A DNA stretch of 64,000 bases from Palsa-504 sp963744005 (GTDB lineage: Bacteria; Actinomycetota; Actinomycetes; Streptosporangiales; Streptosporangiaceae). The translations under genes were made by a program, and so were the position numbers. Within the stretch, counting starts at the first letter, position 1. Every line of letters begins with the position of its first letter. The stretch covers positions 1,054,001 through 1,118,000 of the forward strand of contig CAVURU010000004.1 of the NCBI GenBank assembly GCA_963744005.1, in the 5' to 3' direction. Below are positions 45,866-54,638 of the stretch, one piece after another. The notes below the pieces were generated by a model, which searched no databases, was not told the DNA's origin, and was given only the letters and a program-made list of their open reading frames with translations.

Positions 45866-46690
45866 TCAGGACCGGATGAACTCCAGCAGGTCGGCGTTGA
45901 TCGTCTCGGCCTGCGTGGTCGGCATGCCGTGCGGGAAGCCCTGGTAGGTCTTCAGCGTCCCGTTCGGCAGTAGCTTCGCCGACAGCGGCCCGGAGTCGGC
46001 GTAGGGCACGATCTGGTCGTCGTCTCCGTGCATGACCAGCGTCGGGACGGTGATCTTCTTGAGGTCCTCGGTGAAATCGGTCTGCGAGAAGGCCACGATG
46101 CCGTCGTAGTGCGCCTTGGCCCCGCCCATCATGCCCTGCCGCCACCAGTTCTCGATGATCGCCTCATTCGGCTCGACACCGGGGCGGTTGAAGCCGTAGA
46201 AGGGCCCGGACGGCAGGGCCCGGTAGAAGACCGACCGGTTGGCGGCCAGCTGCGCCTGCAGGTCGTCGAACACGCTCTTGGGCAGGCCGCCCGGGTTGGC
46301 GTCGGTCTGCAGCATGAGCGGCGGCACCGAGCTGATCAGCACCGCCTTGGCCACCCGGCTCTCGCCGTGCCGGGCGATGTAGTGCGCCACCTCGCCGCCG
46401 CCGGTGGAGTGCCCGACGTGCACGGCGTCGTGCAGGTCCAGGTGAGCGGTCAGCGCGGCCAGGTCGTCGGCGTAGTGGTCCATGTCGTGGCCCCCGCCGG
46501 TCTGCTCCGAGCGGCCGTGCCCGCGTCGGTCGTGCGCCACCACCCGGTAGCCGTGCTGCAGGAAGAACAGCATCTGGGTGTCCCAGTCATCGGCCGACAG
46601 CGGCCAGCCGTGGCTGAAGACGATCGGCTGTCCCGTGCCCCAGTCCTTGTAGAAGATCTCCGTGCCGTCGTTCGAGGTGATCGTGCCCAT
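45866..46690 (-). CDS. Alpha/beta hydrolase (chloroperoxidase-like)
   Basis: A 274-residue alpha/beta-hydrolase of the non-haem chloroperoxidase/esterase group. It begins MGTITSNDGTEIFYKDWGTG and has the oxyanion IVFSHGWPLSADDWD, the nucleophile elbow HVGHSTGGGEVAHYIARHG (Ser in GHSTG), the acid in VMHGDDDQIVPYADSG and a C-terminal FPHGMPTTQAETINADLLEF with the catalytic His. AAGGAG precedes ATG 46690; the longer frame to 46747 is unlikely. Likely an esterase or perhydrolase. Confidence 0.92.
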   Translation of the reverse strand: MGTITSNDGTEIFYKDWGTGQPIVFSHGWPLSADDWDTQMLFFLQHGYRVVAHDRRGHGRSEQTGGGHDMDHYADDLAALTAHLDLHDAVHVGHSTGGGEVAHYIARHGESRVAKAVLISSVPPLMLQTDANPGGLPKSVFDDLQAQLAANRSVFYRALPSGPFYGFNRPGVEPNEAIIENWWRQGMMGGAKAHYDGIVAFSQTDFTEDLKKITVPTLVMHGDDDQIVPYADSGPLSAKLLPNGTLKTYQGFPHGMPTTQAETINADLLEFIRS

Positions 46691-46796
46691 GCGTCTCCTT
46701 CTCAGCCTGGCTGAAGCCCCGGTCGTCCGGTAACGGCAGGTAATCACACTTTCGCCGGGTCCTCTAGGCCGCCCGGGTGAACGGCAGGCGTCGCGG

Positions 46797-47561
46797 CTAC
46801 GGCTTGCGCGCCTTCCAGACCTCCTCGGCCGGCCACCGCCGGGCCCAGTCCAGCGTGACGTACGGGTACCGGGTCGCCGCCCCCTCCTCGGGCCGCAGCT
46901 CGATCAGGTCTTCCACCTCCAGGCCGCACCGCCGCAGCAGTCGGATCATGTCCCCGGTGCCGAGGTGGAACTCCACCGAGTCGTCGTCGGGCCACTCGAA
47001 CCGGTGCATGCCGAAGTAGGGCCGCAGCATCCGGTCGGCCGCTGGGGCGCTGTCGTCGTCCGGCATGGTCAGCATCAGCAGCGGCGAGCCGATCACGAAG
47101 ATCAGCTGGCCGCCGGGGCGCAGCAGCCGGGCCGCCTCGGGAATCCAGGCCAGCGGGTCGCACCAGATGCTGGCGCCGTACTCCGATATGGCCAGGTCGA
47201 AGCGGCCGTCGGCGAACGGGGCATGTTCCGCGTCGGCCTGCAGCAGCGGATAGTGCAACCCGAACCGGTCCTGCAGCCGGCGGGCCGTGGCCAGCTGGGC
47301 GGGGGAGTTGTCCAGCCCGACCGGCTGGGCCCCGCGGCGGGCCAGCCAGGCCGAGACGTACCCGGTGCCGCAGCCCAGCTCGATGCTGTCCCGGCCCGTG
47401 ACGTCCGCGGGCAGCACGCCGGCCTGAGCCTCGGGGATGCTCCAGACGCCCCACAAGGGCTCGTCCTGCGACCAGCGGTCCAGGCCCGGGCCCGCGTAGT
47501 CCGCGGCCCACTGGTTCCACACCGCCCGGTTGCGCCGCACATGATCGGCCGTCCCGGTCAT
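46797..47561 (-). CDS. Class I SAM-dependent methyltransferase
   Basis: A 254-residue methyltransferase starting at ATG 47561, whose ATGA overlaps the stop of the PPOX gene upstream. N-terminal HVRRNRAVWNQWAADYAGPG and motif I SIELGCGTGYVSAWLARRG, acidic LDNSPAQLATARRL, then LISEYGASIWCDPLAWIPEA-like AISEYGASIWCDPLAWIPEA and LLRPGGQLIFVIGSPLL. This matches type 11/25 small-molecule methyltransferases. Coupled translation with the PPOX protein suggests linked roles, but the substrate is unknown. Confidence 0.87.
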   Translation of the reverse strand: MTGTADHVRRNRAVWNQWAADYAGPGLDRWSQDEPLWGVWSIPEAQAGVLPADVTGRDSIELGCGTGYVSAWLARRGAQPVGLDNSPAQLATARRLQDRFGLHYPLLQADAEHAPFADGRFDLAISEYGASIWCDPLAWIPEAARLLRPGGQLIFVIGSPLLMLTMPDDDSAPAADRMLRPYFGMHRFEWPDDDSVEFHLGTGDMIRLLRRCGLEVEDLIELRPEEGAATRYPYVTLDWARRWPAEEVWKARKP

Positions 47562-48013
47562 TCGCGTTCCACCACCCGCAGGCCCCGCTGCGGTGTCCAC
47601 GACGTGATGACCAGCAGCGTCGCCTCCGGGTTGAGCCCGGTCGCGACGACCTCGGAGATGTCGGCCCGGAACTGGTCACCGGGCGGCCCGCCGGTGATCG
47701 GCCCGGCCAGCACGGCCCGCCCGGCGATCTTGGCCTCGCCCGGCCAGTCGGCCTCGTGCCCCGTCTCCGGGTGGAACGTCGGCCCGTGCAGCGCGAACCT
47801 CGGGTCCCGCCGCAGGTCTGCGCCCTTCCGGGCGTCCGGCATCGACCCGAACTGCAGCTCGCCGTCGGTGAACTCGCACTCGATGCCCGAGATCCGCGGT
47901 GATCCGTCGGCCCGCAGCGTCGCGATCGTCTTGTGCCGGCCCGCGTCGAACAGCCGCCGCACCCGGGCCGCGAACTCCGGCTCCGCCTGCTCCAGGTCCC
48001 TCCATGCCACCAT
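47558..48013 (-). CDS. Pyridoxamine 5'-phosphate oxidase family protein
   Basis: A 151-residue FMN/F420-binding split-barrel protein. ATG 48013 gives the family N-terminus MVAWRDLEQAEPEFAARVRR, then TIATLRADGSPRISGIECEF, SMPDARKGADLRRDPRFALH and LLVITSWTPQRGLRVVERE. Actinobacterial members of this PPOX class often use F420 or bind haem degradation products; specific function is unknown. Longer in-frame starts run back over the OsmC gene and are rejected. Translationally coupled to the methyltransferase downstream. Confidence 0.88.
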   Translation of the reverse strand: MVAWRDLEQAEPEFAARVRRLFDAGRHKTIATLRADGSPRISGIECEFTDGELQFGSMPDARKGADLRRDPRFALHGPTFHPETGHEADWPGEAKIAGRAVLAGPITGGPPGDQFRADISEVVATGLNPEATLLVITSWTPQRGLRVVERE

Positions 48014-48061
48014 GGGCCCAGTATGTTCCAGACTTTTCGCCGGGACACGCAAGGACTCACG

Positions 48062-48458
48062 ATGGACAATCGCTTCGAGGTCACGGTCAGCGCCGGGACG
48101 ATGCAGTCGGCCGAGCCCGGCGCCGTCCGCTTTCCGCACCGCTGGACTCCCGGCGGCGTCACGGTGCAGGGCGATTTCACCGGCGGCCACCTGCTCCATC
48201 TCGCGGCGGGCGGCTGCGTCCTCAACGACCTGTTCCGGGAGGCGCAGGCGCTGGGCCTGGACCTGCGCGGGGCCCGGGTTACCGCGGCCGGCGGGTTCGA
48301 CCCGCAGACCTGGAGCTCCACCGGCATCGAGTACTCGGTTCAGGTCAGCTGCGACGCGCCCGCCGAGCAGGTCAGTCAGCTACTGGACACCGTGGACCAG
48401 GTAGCCGAGATCCCGCGCGCCCTCCGGGCCAGGCGCCCGGGTCCGGCGGGTCGGCTAG
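48062..48458 (+). CDS. OsmC-family protein (C-terminal frameshift)
   Basis: An OsmC/Ohr-type thiol peroxidase fold of about 131 residues. The two redox cysteines are visible in LAAGGCVLNDLFREAQALG and YSVQVSCDAPAEQVSQLLD. From VAEIPRALR the annotated frame runs on for about 90 unlikely residues antisense to the next gene. One extra base near 48430 instead gives ...ALRGARVRRVG with TAG at 48456-48458, matching the family's usual C-terminus. It would reduce organic hydroperoxides. ATG 48062 lies 48 bases from the divergent PPOX start. Confidence 0.83.
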
Positions 48459-48468
48459 GACAGACCGC

Positions 48469-49125
48469 TCAGGACAGCACCCGCACGGCCTCGGCCACCG
48501 GGACCGGGCCGCCGGTCAGCTCCAGGGTCAGGTGCCGGGCGCCCGGGCTGTCGAGCAGGGCCACGATGACCGCGGCCACGTCGGCCCGCGGGACGCGGCC
48601 CGGCGGCACCGGCGGCGCGGCCAGCCGCACCGTCCCGTCCGCCGCGGCGTCGGTCAGGCCGCCCGGCCGCAGGATGATCCAGTCCAGGTCCCGGGCCCGC
48701 AGGTCGTCCTCGGCCGCGGTCTTGGCCCCGATGTAGGCCGCCCACACCTCGTCCCGGCCCGGGGCCGGCGGCTGGCCCGCGCCCATCGAGGAGATCTGCA
48801 CGAACCGGCGGACCCCGGCCCGCCCGGCCGCCTCGGCCAGCAGCACCGAGGCGGCACGGTCCACCCTGTCCTTGCGCGCCGCTCCGCTGCCCGGGCCGGC
48901 GCCCGCCGCGAACACCGCCGCGTCCGCGCCGGCCAGCAGGGCCGTGACCTCATCGGCCGACGCCGCTTCCAGGTCGCAGACCACCGCCTCGGCGCCGGCC
49001 TGCTGGACGTCGGCGGCGTGCGCCGGGTTCCGGATCAGGCCGACCGCCTGGTCGCCCCGGTCCGCCAGCAGCCGCTCCAGCAGCAGCGCGATCTTCCCGT
49101 GCCCGCCCGCGATCACTACCCGCAT
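48469..49125 (-). CDS. NAD(P)-binding atypical SDR (NmrA/YwnB-like)
   Basis: A 218-residue protein with the Rossmann motif MRVVIAGGHGKIALLLERLL (GGxGxIA), DLEAASADEVTALLAGADA, VFAAGAGPGSGAARKDRVD, VQISSMGAG and LRPGGLTDAAADGTV. This is the atypical SDR5 group, often annotated NAD(P)H-binding or NAD-dependent epimerase/dehydratase, with sensing or quinone-reductase roles. ATG 49125 gives the standard start. It converges with the OsmC gene. Confidence 0.88.
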   Translation of the reverse strand: MRVVIAGGHGKIALLLERLLADRGDQAVGLIRNPAHAADVQQAGAEAVVCDLEAASADEVTALLAGADAAVFAAGAGPGSGAARKDRVDRAASVLLAEAAGRAGVRRFVQISSMGAGQPPAPGRDEVWAAYIGAKTAAEDDLRARDLDWIILRPGGLTDAAADGTVRLAAPPVPPGRVPRADVAAVIVALLDSPGARHLTLELTGGPVPVAEAVRVLS

Positions 49126-49162
49126 AGCGCCACCCTACTGACCGGGCCGGCCGAGCCCGCCG

Positions 49163-49852
49163 TCACCGGGCCGGGTCGCCGCCGTACCGCGCGTACCGGT
49201 CCGAGCTCCACCAGTGGCTGTAGGCGGGCGCCTGCGGCCAGCCGTCCGGGACGTCCTGCCACTCCTCCTGCCGCCCGTAGGGGAGCAGGTCGATCAGCGG
49301 AAAGGTGTGGCTCAGCTGCTCGGTGCCGCGCCCGTCGGTGTGCCAGGTGCGGTACACGGTATCGCCGTCGCGCAGCAGCACGTTGACCGCGAAGCCGCCC
49401 CCGGGCGGCGCGCCCATGTCGCTGCCGAACGGGCTGTCCGCCGTCGAGTACCAGTCCATCGCGTTACCCACCCGCTGCTTGTAGGCCAGCGCGTCGGCGA
49501 TCGGCCCCTGGGTGACGATGACGAAGCCGGCGTCGTACTCATCCAGGAACTCCAGCTTCCAGAACTGGGACGTGAAACCGGTGCAGCCCGGGCACTGCCA
49601 CTCCTGCCCGGGTTCCCACATGTGGCTGTACACGATCAGCTGGGATTTCCCGCCGAAGACGTCGGCCAGCCGGACCGGCCCGTCCGGTCCGGCCAGGACG
49701 TAGTCCGACAGCTCCACCATGGGCAGCCGCCGCCGCTGGGCGGCGATCGCGTCGAGTTCCCTGGTGGCCGCCTTCTCCCGGGCGCGCAGCTCGCGGAGCT
49801 GGCCCTCCCAGGTGGCGTGGTCGACGATCGGGGGCAGTGGCCTGGTGCTCAC
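49163..49852 (-). CDS. DUF899 thioredoxin-like protein
   Basis: A 229-residue protein of the DUF899 family. It has ELRAREKAATRELDAIAAQR, RLPMVELSDYVLAGPDGPVR, SQLIVYSHMWEPGQEWQCPG and CTGFTSQFWKLEFLDEYDAG, with FVIVTQGPIADALAYKQRVG and a WYSTADSPFG segment. The fold is thioredoxin-like, but the CPGC-type pair here is Cys-Pro-Gly-Cys in a family whose activity is unknown. ATG 49852. Stands between the atypical SDR and a divergent phosphatase-like gene. Confidence 0.9.
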   Translation of the reverse strand: MSTRPLPPIVDHATWEGQLRELRAREKAATRELDAIAAQRRRLPMVELSDYVLAGPDGPVRLADVFGGKSQLIVYSHMWEPGQEWQCPGCTGFTSQFWKLEFLDEYDAGFVIVTQGPIADALAYKQRVGNAMDWYSTADSPFGSDMGAPPGGGFAVNVLLRDGDTVYRTWHTDGRGTEQLSHTFPLIDLLPYGRQEEWQDVPDGWPQAPAYSHWWSSDRYARYGGDPAR

Positions 49853-49953
49853 GGCGCCGTCTCCTTCCTTGGGCTGGCCGGGGCCGGTACGGCACCCGGC
49901 ATGAAGTCAGACCGCGCGGCGGGCCGGATCTCATCGGCCTCTACCCTGGCCGG

Positions 49954-50400
49954 GTGATCGTCCACTTCGTGTGCCGCGGGAACGCGTTCCGCAGCATCCT
50001 GGCCGAGGCGTACCTGAACTCACTGCGGATCAACGACACCAGCGTGCTGTCCAGCGGCACGGTGGCCGCCCAGGACAAGGACCGGAACCTGGCCCGCTAC
50101 CGGATGACGCTCGAGCTCCTGGAGCAGCACGGCCTCCGGGAGTTCGCCAAGGCCGGCTACGGCGAGCAGCTGACCCAGTCCCTGCTGGACCGGGCCGACG
50201 TCACCGTCTGCCTGAACCAGCGCGTCTACGACGAGTGCCTGGCCCGCGTGCGGTTCCCCGCCGCCCCGCGGATCTGGTCGGTCGCCGATCTCGGCGAGCC
50301 CGGCCGGATCGCCCGCGACCAGGCCCAGCGGCAGGCCTACCGCGAGGCGGTGTATCAAGAGATAACCGCCCACGTTGACCGGCTGGCCTCCCGTCCCTGA
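49954..50400 (+). CDS. Low-molecular-weight protein tyrosine phosphatase/arsenate reductase-like
   Basis: A 148-residue LMW-PTP fold protein. The active-site P-loop VHFVCRGNAFRSILAEAYLN contains C-x5-R-S, close to the N-terminus as the family requires. The general-acid Asp region is less clear: VADLGEPGRIARDQAQRQAY replaces the usual DPxx motif with DLGEP, so a protein-arginine or arsenate role is possible. GTG 49954 gives the right start. Divergent from the DUF899 gene. Confidence 0.8.
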   Translation: MIVHFVCRGNAFRSILAEAYLNSLRINDTSVLSSGTVAAQDKDRNLARYRMTLELLEQHGLREFAKAGYGEQLTQSLLDRADVTVCLNQRVYDECLARVRFPAAPRIWSVADLGEPGRIARDQAQRQAYREAVYQEITAHVDRLASRP

Positions 50401-50424
50401 CCAGCCCTCATACCGAACGGATCC

Positions 50425-51345
50425 ATGGTGACTGACTACCGGGCGTCCTTCGACGCGACCATCACCTTCAGCAACGGCGGCGACCTGACCGCCCACGGCT
50501 TCCGCGTCGACCTCCCGTCGCCCGATCTTGACGAGAGCGGCATCGCGGCCTTGTTCGTGGCCTCGCTCGGCCTGCTCATGACCGACACCGTCCGGCTGGC
50601 CGACGTGCAGATCTTCGCCGAGCCGCACAAGGGCACCCGCGGCGGGCCGTCGGACCGCGCGCCTGCCCGGGCCGACGCGAACGGCGGCCGGCTCGTCGAG
50701 CTCAGCCACGTCATCCGGGCCGGCCTGGTCACCTACCCGGGCCTTCCCGCTCCGGAGATCACCCCGTTCCTGACCCGGGCCGCCTCGCGGCAGCAGTACG
50801 CCGCGGGCACCGAGTTCGCCATCGACCGGCTGAGCCTGGTCGGTAACACCGGCACCTACCTCGACGCCCCGTATCACCGGTTCGCCGGCGGGACGGACCT
50901 CAGCGGCGTTCCCCTGGACCGGACCGTCGACCTGCCCGCCGTGGTCGTCCGCGTCACCGGCACGCCGGAGCGGGGCGTCGATGTCGGCGCGCTGGCCGCC
51001 CTGGACGTGGCGGGCCGGGCCGTGCTGCTGCACACCGGCGACGCCGTCCGGTTCGGCACGCCCGGCTACGCCGAGGACGGGCACTTCCTGACCCGGGCCG
51101 GCGCCGCCTGGCTGGTCGAGCACGGCGCCGCCCTGGTCGGCATCGACGCGGTCAACATCGACGACACCGCCGACCTCGAACGGCCCGCCCACACCCTGCT
51201 CCTGGCGGCCGGAATTCCCGTGGTCGAGCACCTGGCCGGCCTGGAGCAGCTGCCGCCCGCCGGGGCCTGGTTCACCGCCGTGCCGCTGCGCATCGAGGGC
51301 CTCGGGACCATCCCGGTCCGCGCCTTCGCCCGCCTGCCCGGCTAG
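50425..51345 (+). CDS. Cyclase-family protein with extra N-terminal domain and altered metal motif
   Basis: A 306-residue protein. Residues about 1-75 (FDATITFSNGGDLTAHGFRV ... ADVQIFAEPHKG) form a small extra domain I do not recognise. The rest is the cyclase/kynurenine formamidase fold: VELSHVIRAGLVTYPGLPAP, TEFAIDRLSLVGNTGTYLDA, PYHRFAGGTDLSG and GIDAVNIDDTADLERPAHTL. The family's metal site H-x-G-T-H-x-D-x-P-x-H reads N-T-G-T-Y-L-D-A-P-Y-H, so two His ligands are replaced. It may bind a different metal or not be a hydrolase. ATG 50425. Confidence 0.85.
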   Translation: MVTDYRASFDATITFSNGGDLTAHGFRVDLPSPDLDESGIAALFVASLGLLMTDTVRLADVQIFAEPHKGTRGGPSDRAPARADANGGRLVELSHVIRAGLVTYPGLPAPEITPFLTRAASRQQYAAGTEFAIDRLSLVGNTGTYLDAPYHRFAGGTDLSGVPLDRTVDLPAVVVRVTGTPERGVDVGALAALDVAGRAVLLHTGDAVRFGTPGYAEDGHFLTRAGAAWLVEHGAALVGIDAVNIDDTADLERPAHTLLLAAGIPVVEHLAGLEQLPPAGAWFTAVPLRIEGLGTIPVRAFARLPG

Positions 51346-51455
51346 CCCGCCCAGATCATCTCAGAATGGTCATCGCCGCCCGTCCCGGTGCCGGTAGGGT
51401 GCCGTTGATTTCACGTTGCCGCGCCCGGATTCTTCACCCCAGGCCTGGAGGGTAG

Positions 51456-52382
51456 ATGGTCGCGACCCGCCGCGCCGTGCTGGCTGCCCTCGGCGCCGCC
51501 GTGCTGGCGGGCTGCAGCCGCCCGGCCGCCTCCGCCCCGCCCTCGAGTGCCACAGCCTCGAGCGCCGTGCCCTCGGGCCTGCTCCCGGCGGGCGTGTCCC
51601 GGTCCGCCGGGACGCCTGGCCCCGGAAGGCCGGGCGCCGTGCCGCTGGCCGCCCCGGCCGCGTCGCCGGCCGTCCCGCTGACCCGGGCCGAGGTCGTGGC
51701 CCGGTTTGGTCACCTGGCCCCGCGCACCTGGGGCTTCGGCGGGCCCGGGGTCGTCCGCGACCTGGCCGGGGCCGGCCGCGTCATCGCGCTGACCTTCGAC
51801 GCGTGCGGCGGGCCCGGCGGCCGCGGCTACGACCAGGCCCTGATCACCTTCCTGCGCCGCCGGGACGTCCCGGCCACGCTGTTCCTCAACTCCCGCTGGA
51901 TTGACGAGAACCCGGCCGTCTTCCGCCAGCTGGCCGCCGAGCCCCTGTTCGAGCTGGCCAACCACGGCACCCGGCACCTGCCGCTGTCGGTCACCGGCCG
52001 GTCCGCCTACGGCATCCCCGGCACCCGGGACGCCGGCCAGGTCTACGACGAGGTCACCGGGAACCAGGCCAAGCTGACCGGGCTGCTGGGTGCCCCGCCC
52101 CGGTTCTTCCGGTCCGGCACCGCCTACAGCGACGACGTGGCCGCGCGGATCGTCGTCGCCCTGGCCGTCCGGCTCGTCACCTTCTCCGTGAACGGCGACG
52201 GCGGAGCGACCTTCACGCCCGGCCAGGTCGCCCGGACGGTCGGCGCCGCCCCGGCCGGTTCCGTCGTGCTGTGCCACATGAACCACCCGGCGGGCGGCAC
52301 CGCTGCGGGCATCGCCGCCGCCGTGCCCCGCCTGGTGGCCTCCGGCTACCGCTTCGCCCGCCTGTCCGACCAGCTCCGCTGA
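51456..52382 (+). CDS. Secreted polysaccharide deacetylase lipoprotein
   Basis: A 308-residue NodB-homology protein. N-terminal RRAVLAALGAAVLAGCSRPA carries a signal with lipobox LAGC, then an Ala/Pro/Ser linker to about residue 85. Catalytic features are TFDACGGPGGRG (Asp-x-x-x-Gly form of motif 1), NHGTRHLPLSVTG (HxxxH zinc site), RSGTAYSDDVAARI and a late SVVLCHMNHPAGG with the catalytic His. It would remove acetyl groups from cell-wall or other polysaccharides outside the cell. ATG 51456. Confidence 0.87.
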   Translation: MVATRRAVLAALGAAVLAGCSRPAASAPPSSATASSAVPSGLLPAGVSRSAGTPGPGRPGAVPLAAPAASPAVPLTRAEVVARFGHLAPRTWGFGGPGVVRDLAGAGRVIALTFDACGGPGGRGYDQALITFLRRRDVPATLFLNSRWIDENPAVFRQLAAEPLFELANHGTRHLPLSVTGRSAYGIPGTRDAGQVYDEVTGNQAKLTGLLGAPPRFFRSGTAYSDDVAARIVVALAVRLVTFSVNGDGGATFTPGQVARTVGAAPAGSVVLCHMNHPAGGTAAGIAAAVPRLVASGYRFARLSDQLR

Positions 52383-52412
52383 GCCCGGCGCCGTCACTTG
52401 AGCCCGGCACCG

Positions 52413-53414
52413 TCAGTGGTTCGGCCGCGAGCGCGGCAGCCCGAACCAGGGCAGCACGCTGTTCTCGAACCGGGTCAGGGCGCAGATCCGGTCGCCGGCC
52501 GGGGTGAGCACGTACAGGCCCACCCCGTGGCTGACGCCCTCCGGCCCGCGCAGGTAGGCCCCGAACGCGGGCTGGCCGTTGGCCCGGGCCGGCACCAGGT
52601 CGAACCAGCGGTCCGCGCCGAAGATCCCGGCGCAGAACCGGACCACGATGTCCCGGCCCTGGTATTCCAGCGCCATGGGCGGCATCGACATGAAGACGTC
52701 GCCGGTCAGCAGGTCCACCAGCGCATCGAGGTCGGCGGACTCCCAGGCGCGGACGAACGCGGCCGTCACGGCCTGCTCGGCGGGGGAGCCGGCCGCCGGC
52801 GGCGGCTCGCGGTCGCCGCCCTGCGGCTGATGCCGCTGCAGGCCCGCCCGCGCCCGCTTCAGCGCGCTGTTGACCGAATCCACCGTCACCTCCAGCAGGC
52901 CGGCCACCTCGCTGGCCCGGAAGTCCAGCACGTCGCGGAGGATGAGCACCGCCACCTGACGCGGCGGCAGGACCTGCAGGGCGGTGATGAACGCGAGCGA
53001 GATCGCCTCAGCCTGCTCGTAGCGGGCCTCCGGCCCGGATCCGGCCGCGAGCAGCGCGTCGGGACAGGGCTGCAGCCAGACGACCTCGCCCAGCCGGGTC
53101 GGCTCGGGCGGCTCGACGCCCGGCACGTCCCACGCCTGGGCCGGACGCCGGCGGGCCGCCCGGCGGGCATCCAGGCACCGGTTGGTGGCGATCCGGTACA
53201 GCCAGGTCCGGACCGAGGACCGGCCCTCGAACCGGCCCAGGCCCTGCCAGGCGGTCAGCAGCGTGTCCTGGAGGGCATCCTCGGCGTCCTCCAGGGAACC
53301 GAGCATCCGGTAGCAGTGCACCTGCAGCTCCCGCCGGTACGGCTCGGCCAGCTCGCCGAACGCGGCCCGGTCCCCGCCCTGGGCCCGGGCGATCAGGTCC
53401 GTGGCCATCCGCAT
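52413..53414 (-). CDS. ECF sigma factor with SnoaL-like C-terminal domain (SigX5/SigJ type)
   Basis: A 333-residue ECF sigma factor. Region 2: DLIARAQGGDRAAFGELAEP, VHCYRMLGSLEDAEDALQDT, LLTAWQGLGRFEGRSSVRTW and LYRIATNRCLD. Region 4: ITALQVLPPRQVAVLILRDV, DFRASEVAGLLEVTVDSVNS and ALKRARAGLQRH. The last ~130 residues are a SnoaL-like domain (VDLLTGDVFMSMPPMALEYQ, NSVLPWFGLPRS) that replaces an anti-sigma factor for autoregulation in this subgroup. ATG 53414. Target promoters are not visible in the window. Confidence 0.92.
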   Translation of the reverse strand: MRMATDLIARAQGGDRAAFGELAEPYRRELQVHCYRMLGSLEDAEDALQDTLLTAWQGLGRFEGRSSVRTWLYRIATNRCLDARRAARRRPAQAWDVPGVEPPEPTRLGEVVWLQPCPDALLAAGSGPEARYEQAEAISLAFITALQVLPPRQVAVLILRDVLDFRASEVAGLLEVTVDSVNSALKRARAGLQRHQPQGGDREPPPAAGSPAEQAVTAAFVRAWESADLDALVDLLTGDVFMSMPPMALEYQGRDIVVRFCAGIFGADRWFDLVPARANGQPAFGAYLRGPEGVSHGVGLYVLTPAGDRICALTRFENSVLPWFGLPRSRPNH

Positions 53415-53570
53415 CGAAATCTCCGTCCTCCCGGGATCGGCCGCCTCGCTCAGTGATTAGACGCCCGCCGGGGCCCGGACTGGGCGGCCCGGCCGCGCCC
53501 AGTTTCCCGGCCCGCTGACGCCTGCCTTGAGGCCGGCCCGGATGGCCCGGGCCGGCCAGGGAGGCAGGCC

Positions 53571-54167
53571 ATGGGAAAGCTCGTGATCAGCACCAACACC
53601 TCGCTCGACGGCGTCGTCCAGGATCCGGACGGCCAGGAGGGCTTCCGGCTGGGCGGCTGGTTCGGCCGGTCCGGCGGCCCGGACCTGGCCGAATGGGCTC
53701 AGGTCGAGACCGAGGAAGCGATGCGCGCCGAGGCCCTGCTGCTCGGCCGCCGCAGCGATGAGTGGTTCGCCCGGCGGTGGGCGTCCCGGGCGGGCGCGTG
53801 GGCCGACCGGCTCAACAGCATGCCGCGATACGTGGTCTCCTCGACGATCCGCGAGCCGGCCTGGCCCGGCGCGACCATCCTCAGCGGCGACGTGGTCGCG
53901 GAGGTGAGCAAGCTGAAGCAGGAGCTGGCGGGCGAGATCCTCGTCTACGCCAGCTACCAGCTCGGCCGCACGCTGCTCGAGCACGACCTGGCCGACGAGC
54001 TGCGGCTGACTATCTTCCCCGTCGTGCTCGGGGACGGCCAGCGCCTGTTCGGCCCCACGAGCCGGGAAAGGCCGAGCCAGGAACGGCCGATGCGGCTGGC
54101 CTCCGCCCGCACGCTCGGCGCCGGGCTCGCCTTCCTGACCTACCAGCGGGCCGCGCCCGGCGAGTAG
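53571..54167 (+). CDS. Dihydrofolate reductase-like (RibD C-terminal) protein
   Basis: A 198-residue protein of the RibD-C/dihydrofolate-reductase fold common in actinobacteria. MGKLVISTNTSLDGVVQDPD, EEAMRAEALLLGRRSDEWFA, LNSMPRYVVSSTIREPAWPG, GEILVYASYQLGRTLLEHDL and TIFPVVLGDGQRLFG are the conserved blocks. It is probably a stand-alone reductase paralogue with unknown substrate rather than a riboflavin enzyme. ATG 53571; GGAGG at 53561 supports it. Confidence 0.9.
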   Translation: MGKLVISTNTSLDGVVQDPDGQEGFRLGGWFGRSGGPDLAEWAQVETEEAMRAEALLLGRRSDEWFARRWASRAGAWADRLNSMPRYVVSSTIREPAWPGATILSGDVVAEVSKLKQELAGEILVYASYQLGRTLLEHDLADELRLTIFPVVLGDGQRLFGPTSRERPSQERPMRLASARTLGAGLAFLTYQRAAPGE

Positions 54168-54177
54168 GGTCCCTACC

Positions 54178-54609
54178 GTGACCACCGAACCGACGGCGAC
54201 CGAGCGGAACACTCACAACGACGAGGTGATGGCCGAGCTCCGCGCGCACGGCGGCCGGACCGCCGCGGGCCAGGTGCTCGTCATCCTGACCATCACCGGC
54301 GCCCGGATCGGGCGCACCTTCACCAAGCCGGTGTGCGTCCGGGAAGACGGCGACGACCTCATCGTGGCCGCGTCGGCCGGCGGCCAGCCCGGGCACCCCC
54401 TGTGGTACCGGAACCTGGTCGCGCACCCGGGCCTCACCGTCGAGTACCTGGGCCAGTCGTTCCCGGCCGAAGCGGCCACCGTGGCCAACAGCCCCGACCG
54501 GGACCGGCTGTTCCAGCTGATGAGCGAGGAGATCCCCGGGCTGTACGGCTACCAGGACCGGTGCCGGGACACCCGCCAGATCCCGGTCGTCCGGCTCCGC
54601 CGCCGCTGA
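54178..54609 (+). CDS. Deazaflavin-dependent nitroreductase-family protein (DDN type)
   Basis: A 143-residue F420H2-binding split-barrel of the DDN family. Family marks are NDEVMAELRAHGGRTAAGQV, LTITGARIGRTFTKPVCVRE, LIVAASAGGQPGHPLWYRNL and AHPGLTVEYLGQSFPAEAAT. Such proteins reduce quinones or nitro compounds with F420H2. The GTG at 54178 is ten bases from the RibD-like stop, so co-transcription is likely. Confidence 0.92.
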   Translation: MTTEPTATERNTHNDEVMAELRAHGGRTAAGQVLVILTITGARIGRTFTKPVCVREDGDDLIVAASAGGQPGHPLWYRNLVAHPGLTVEYLGQSFPAEAATVANSPDRDRLFQLMSEEIPGLYGYQDRCRDTRQIPVVRLRRR

Positions 54610-54638
54610 CTCACCGGGCGGGCTCCTAGAGTTGCCCT

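Noticed and set aside
44409..46145. A 578-codon minus-strand open frame across the 44.5-kb monooxygenase and the alpha/beta hydrolase
   Set aside because: It covers two well-supported genes and its translation has no recognisable motif, so it is a GC-rich shadow.
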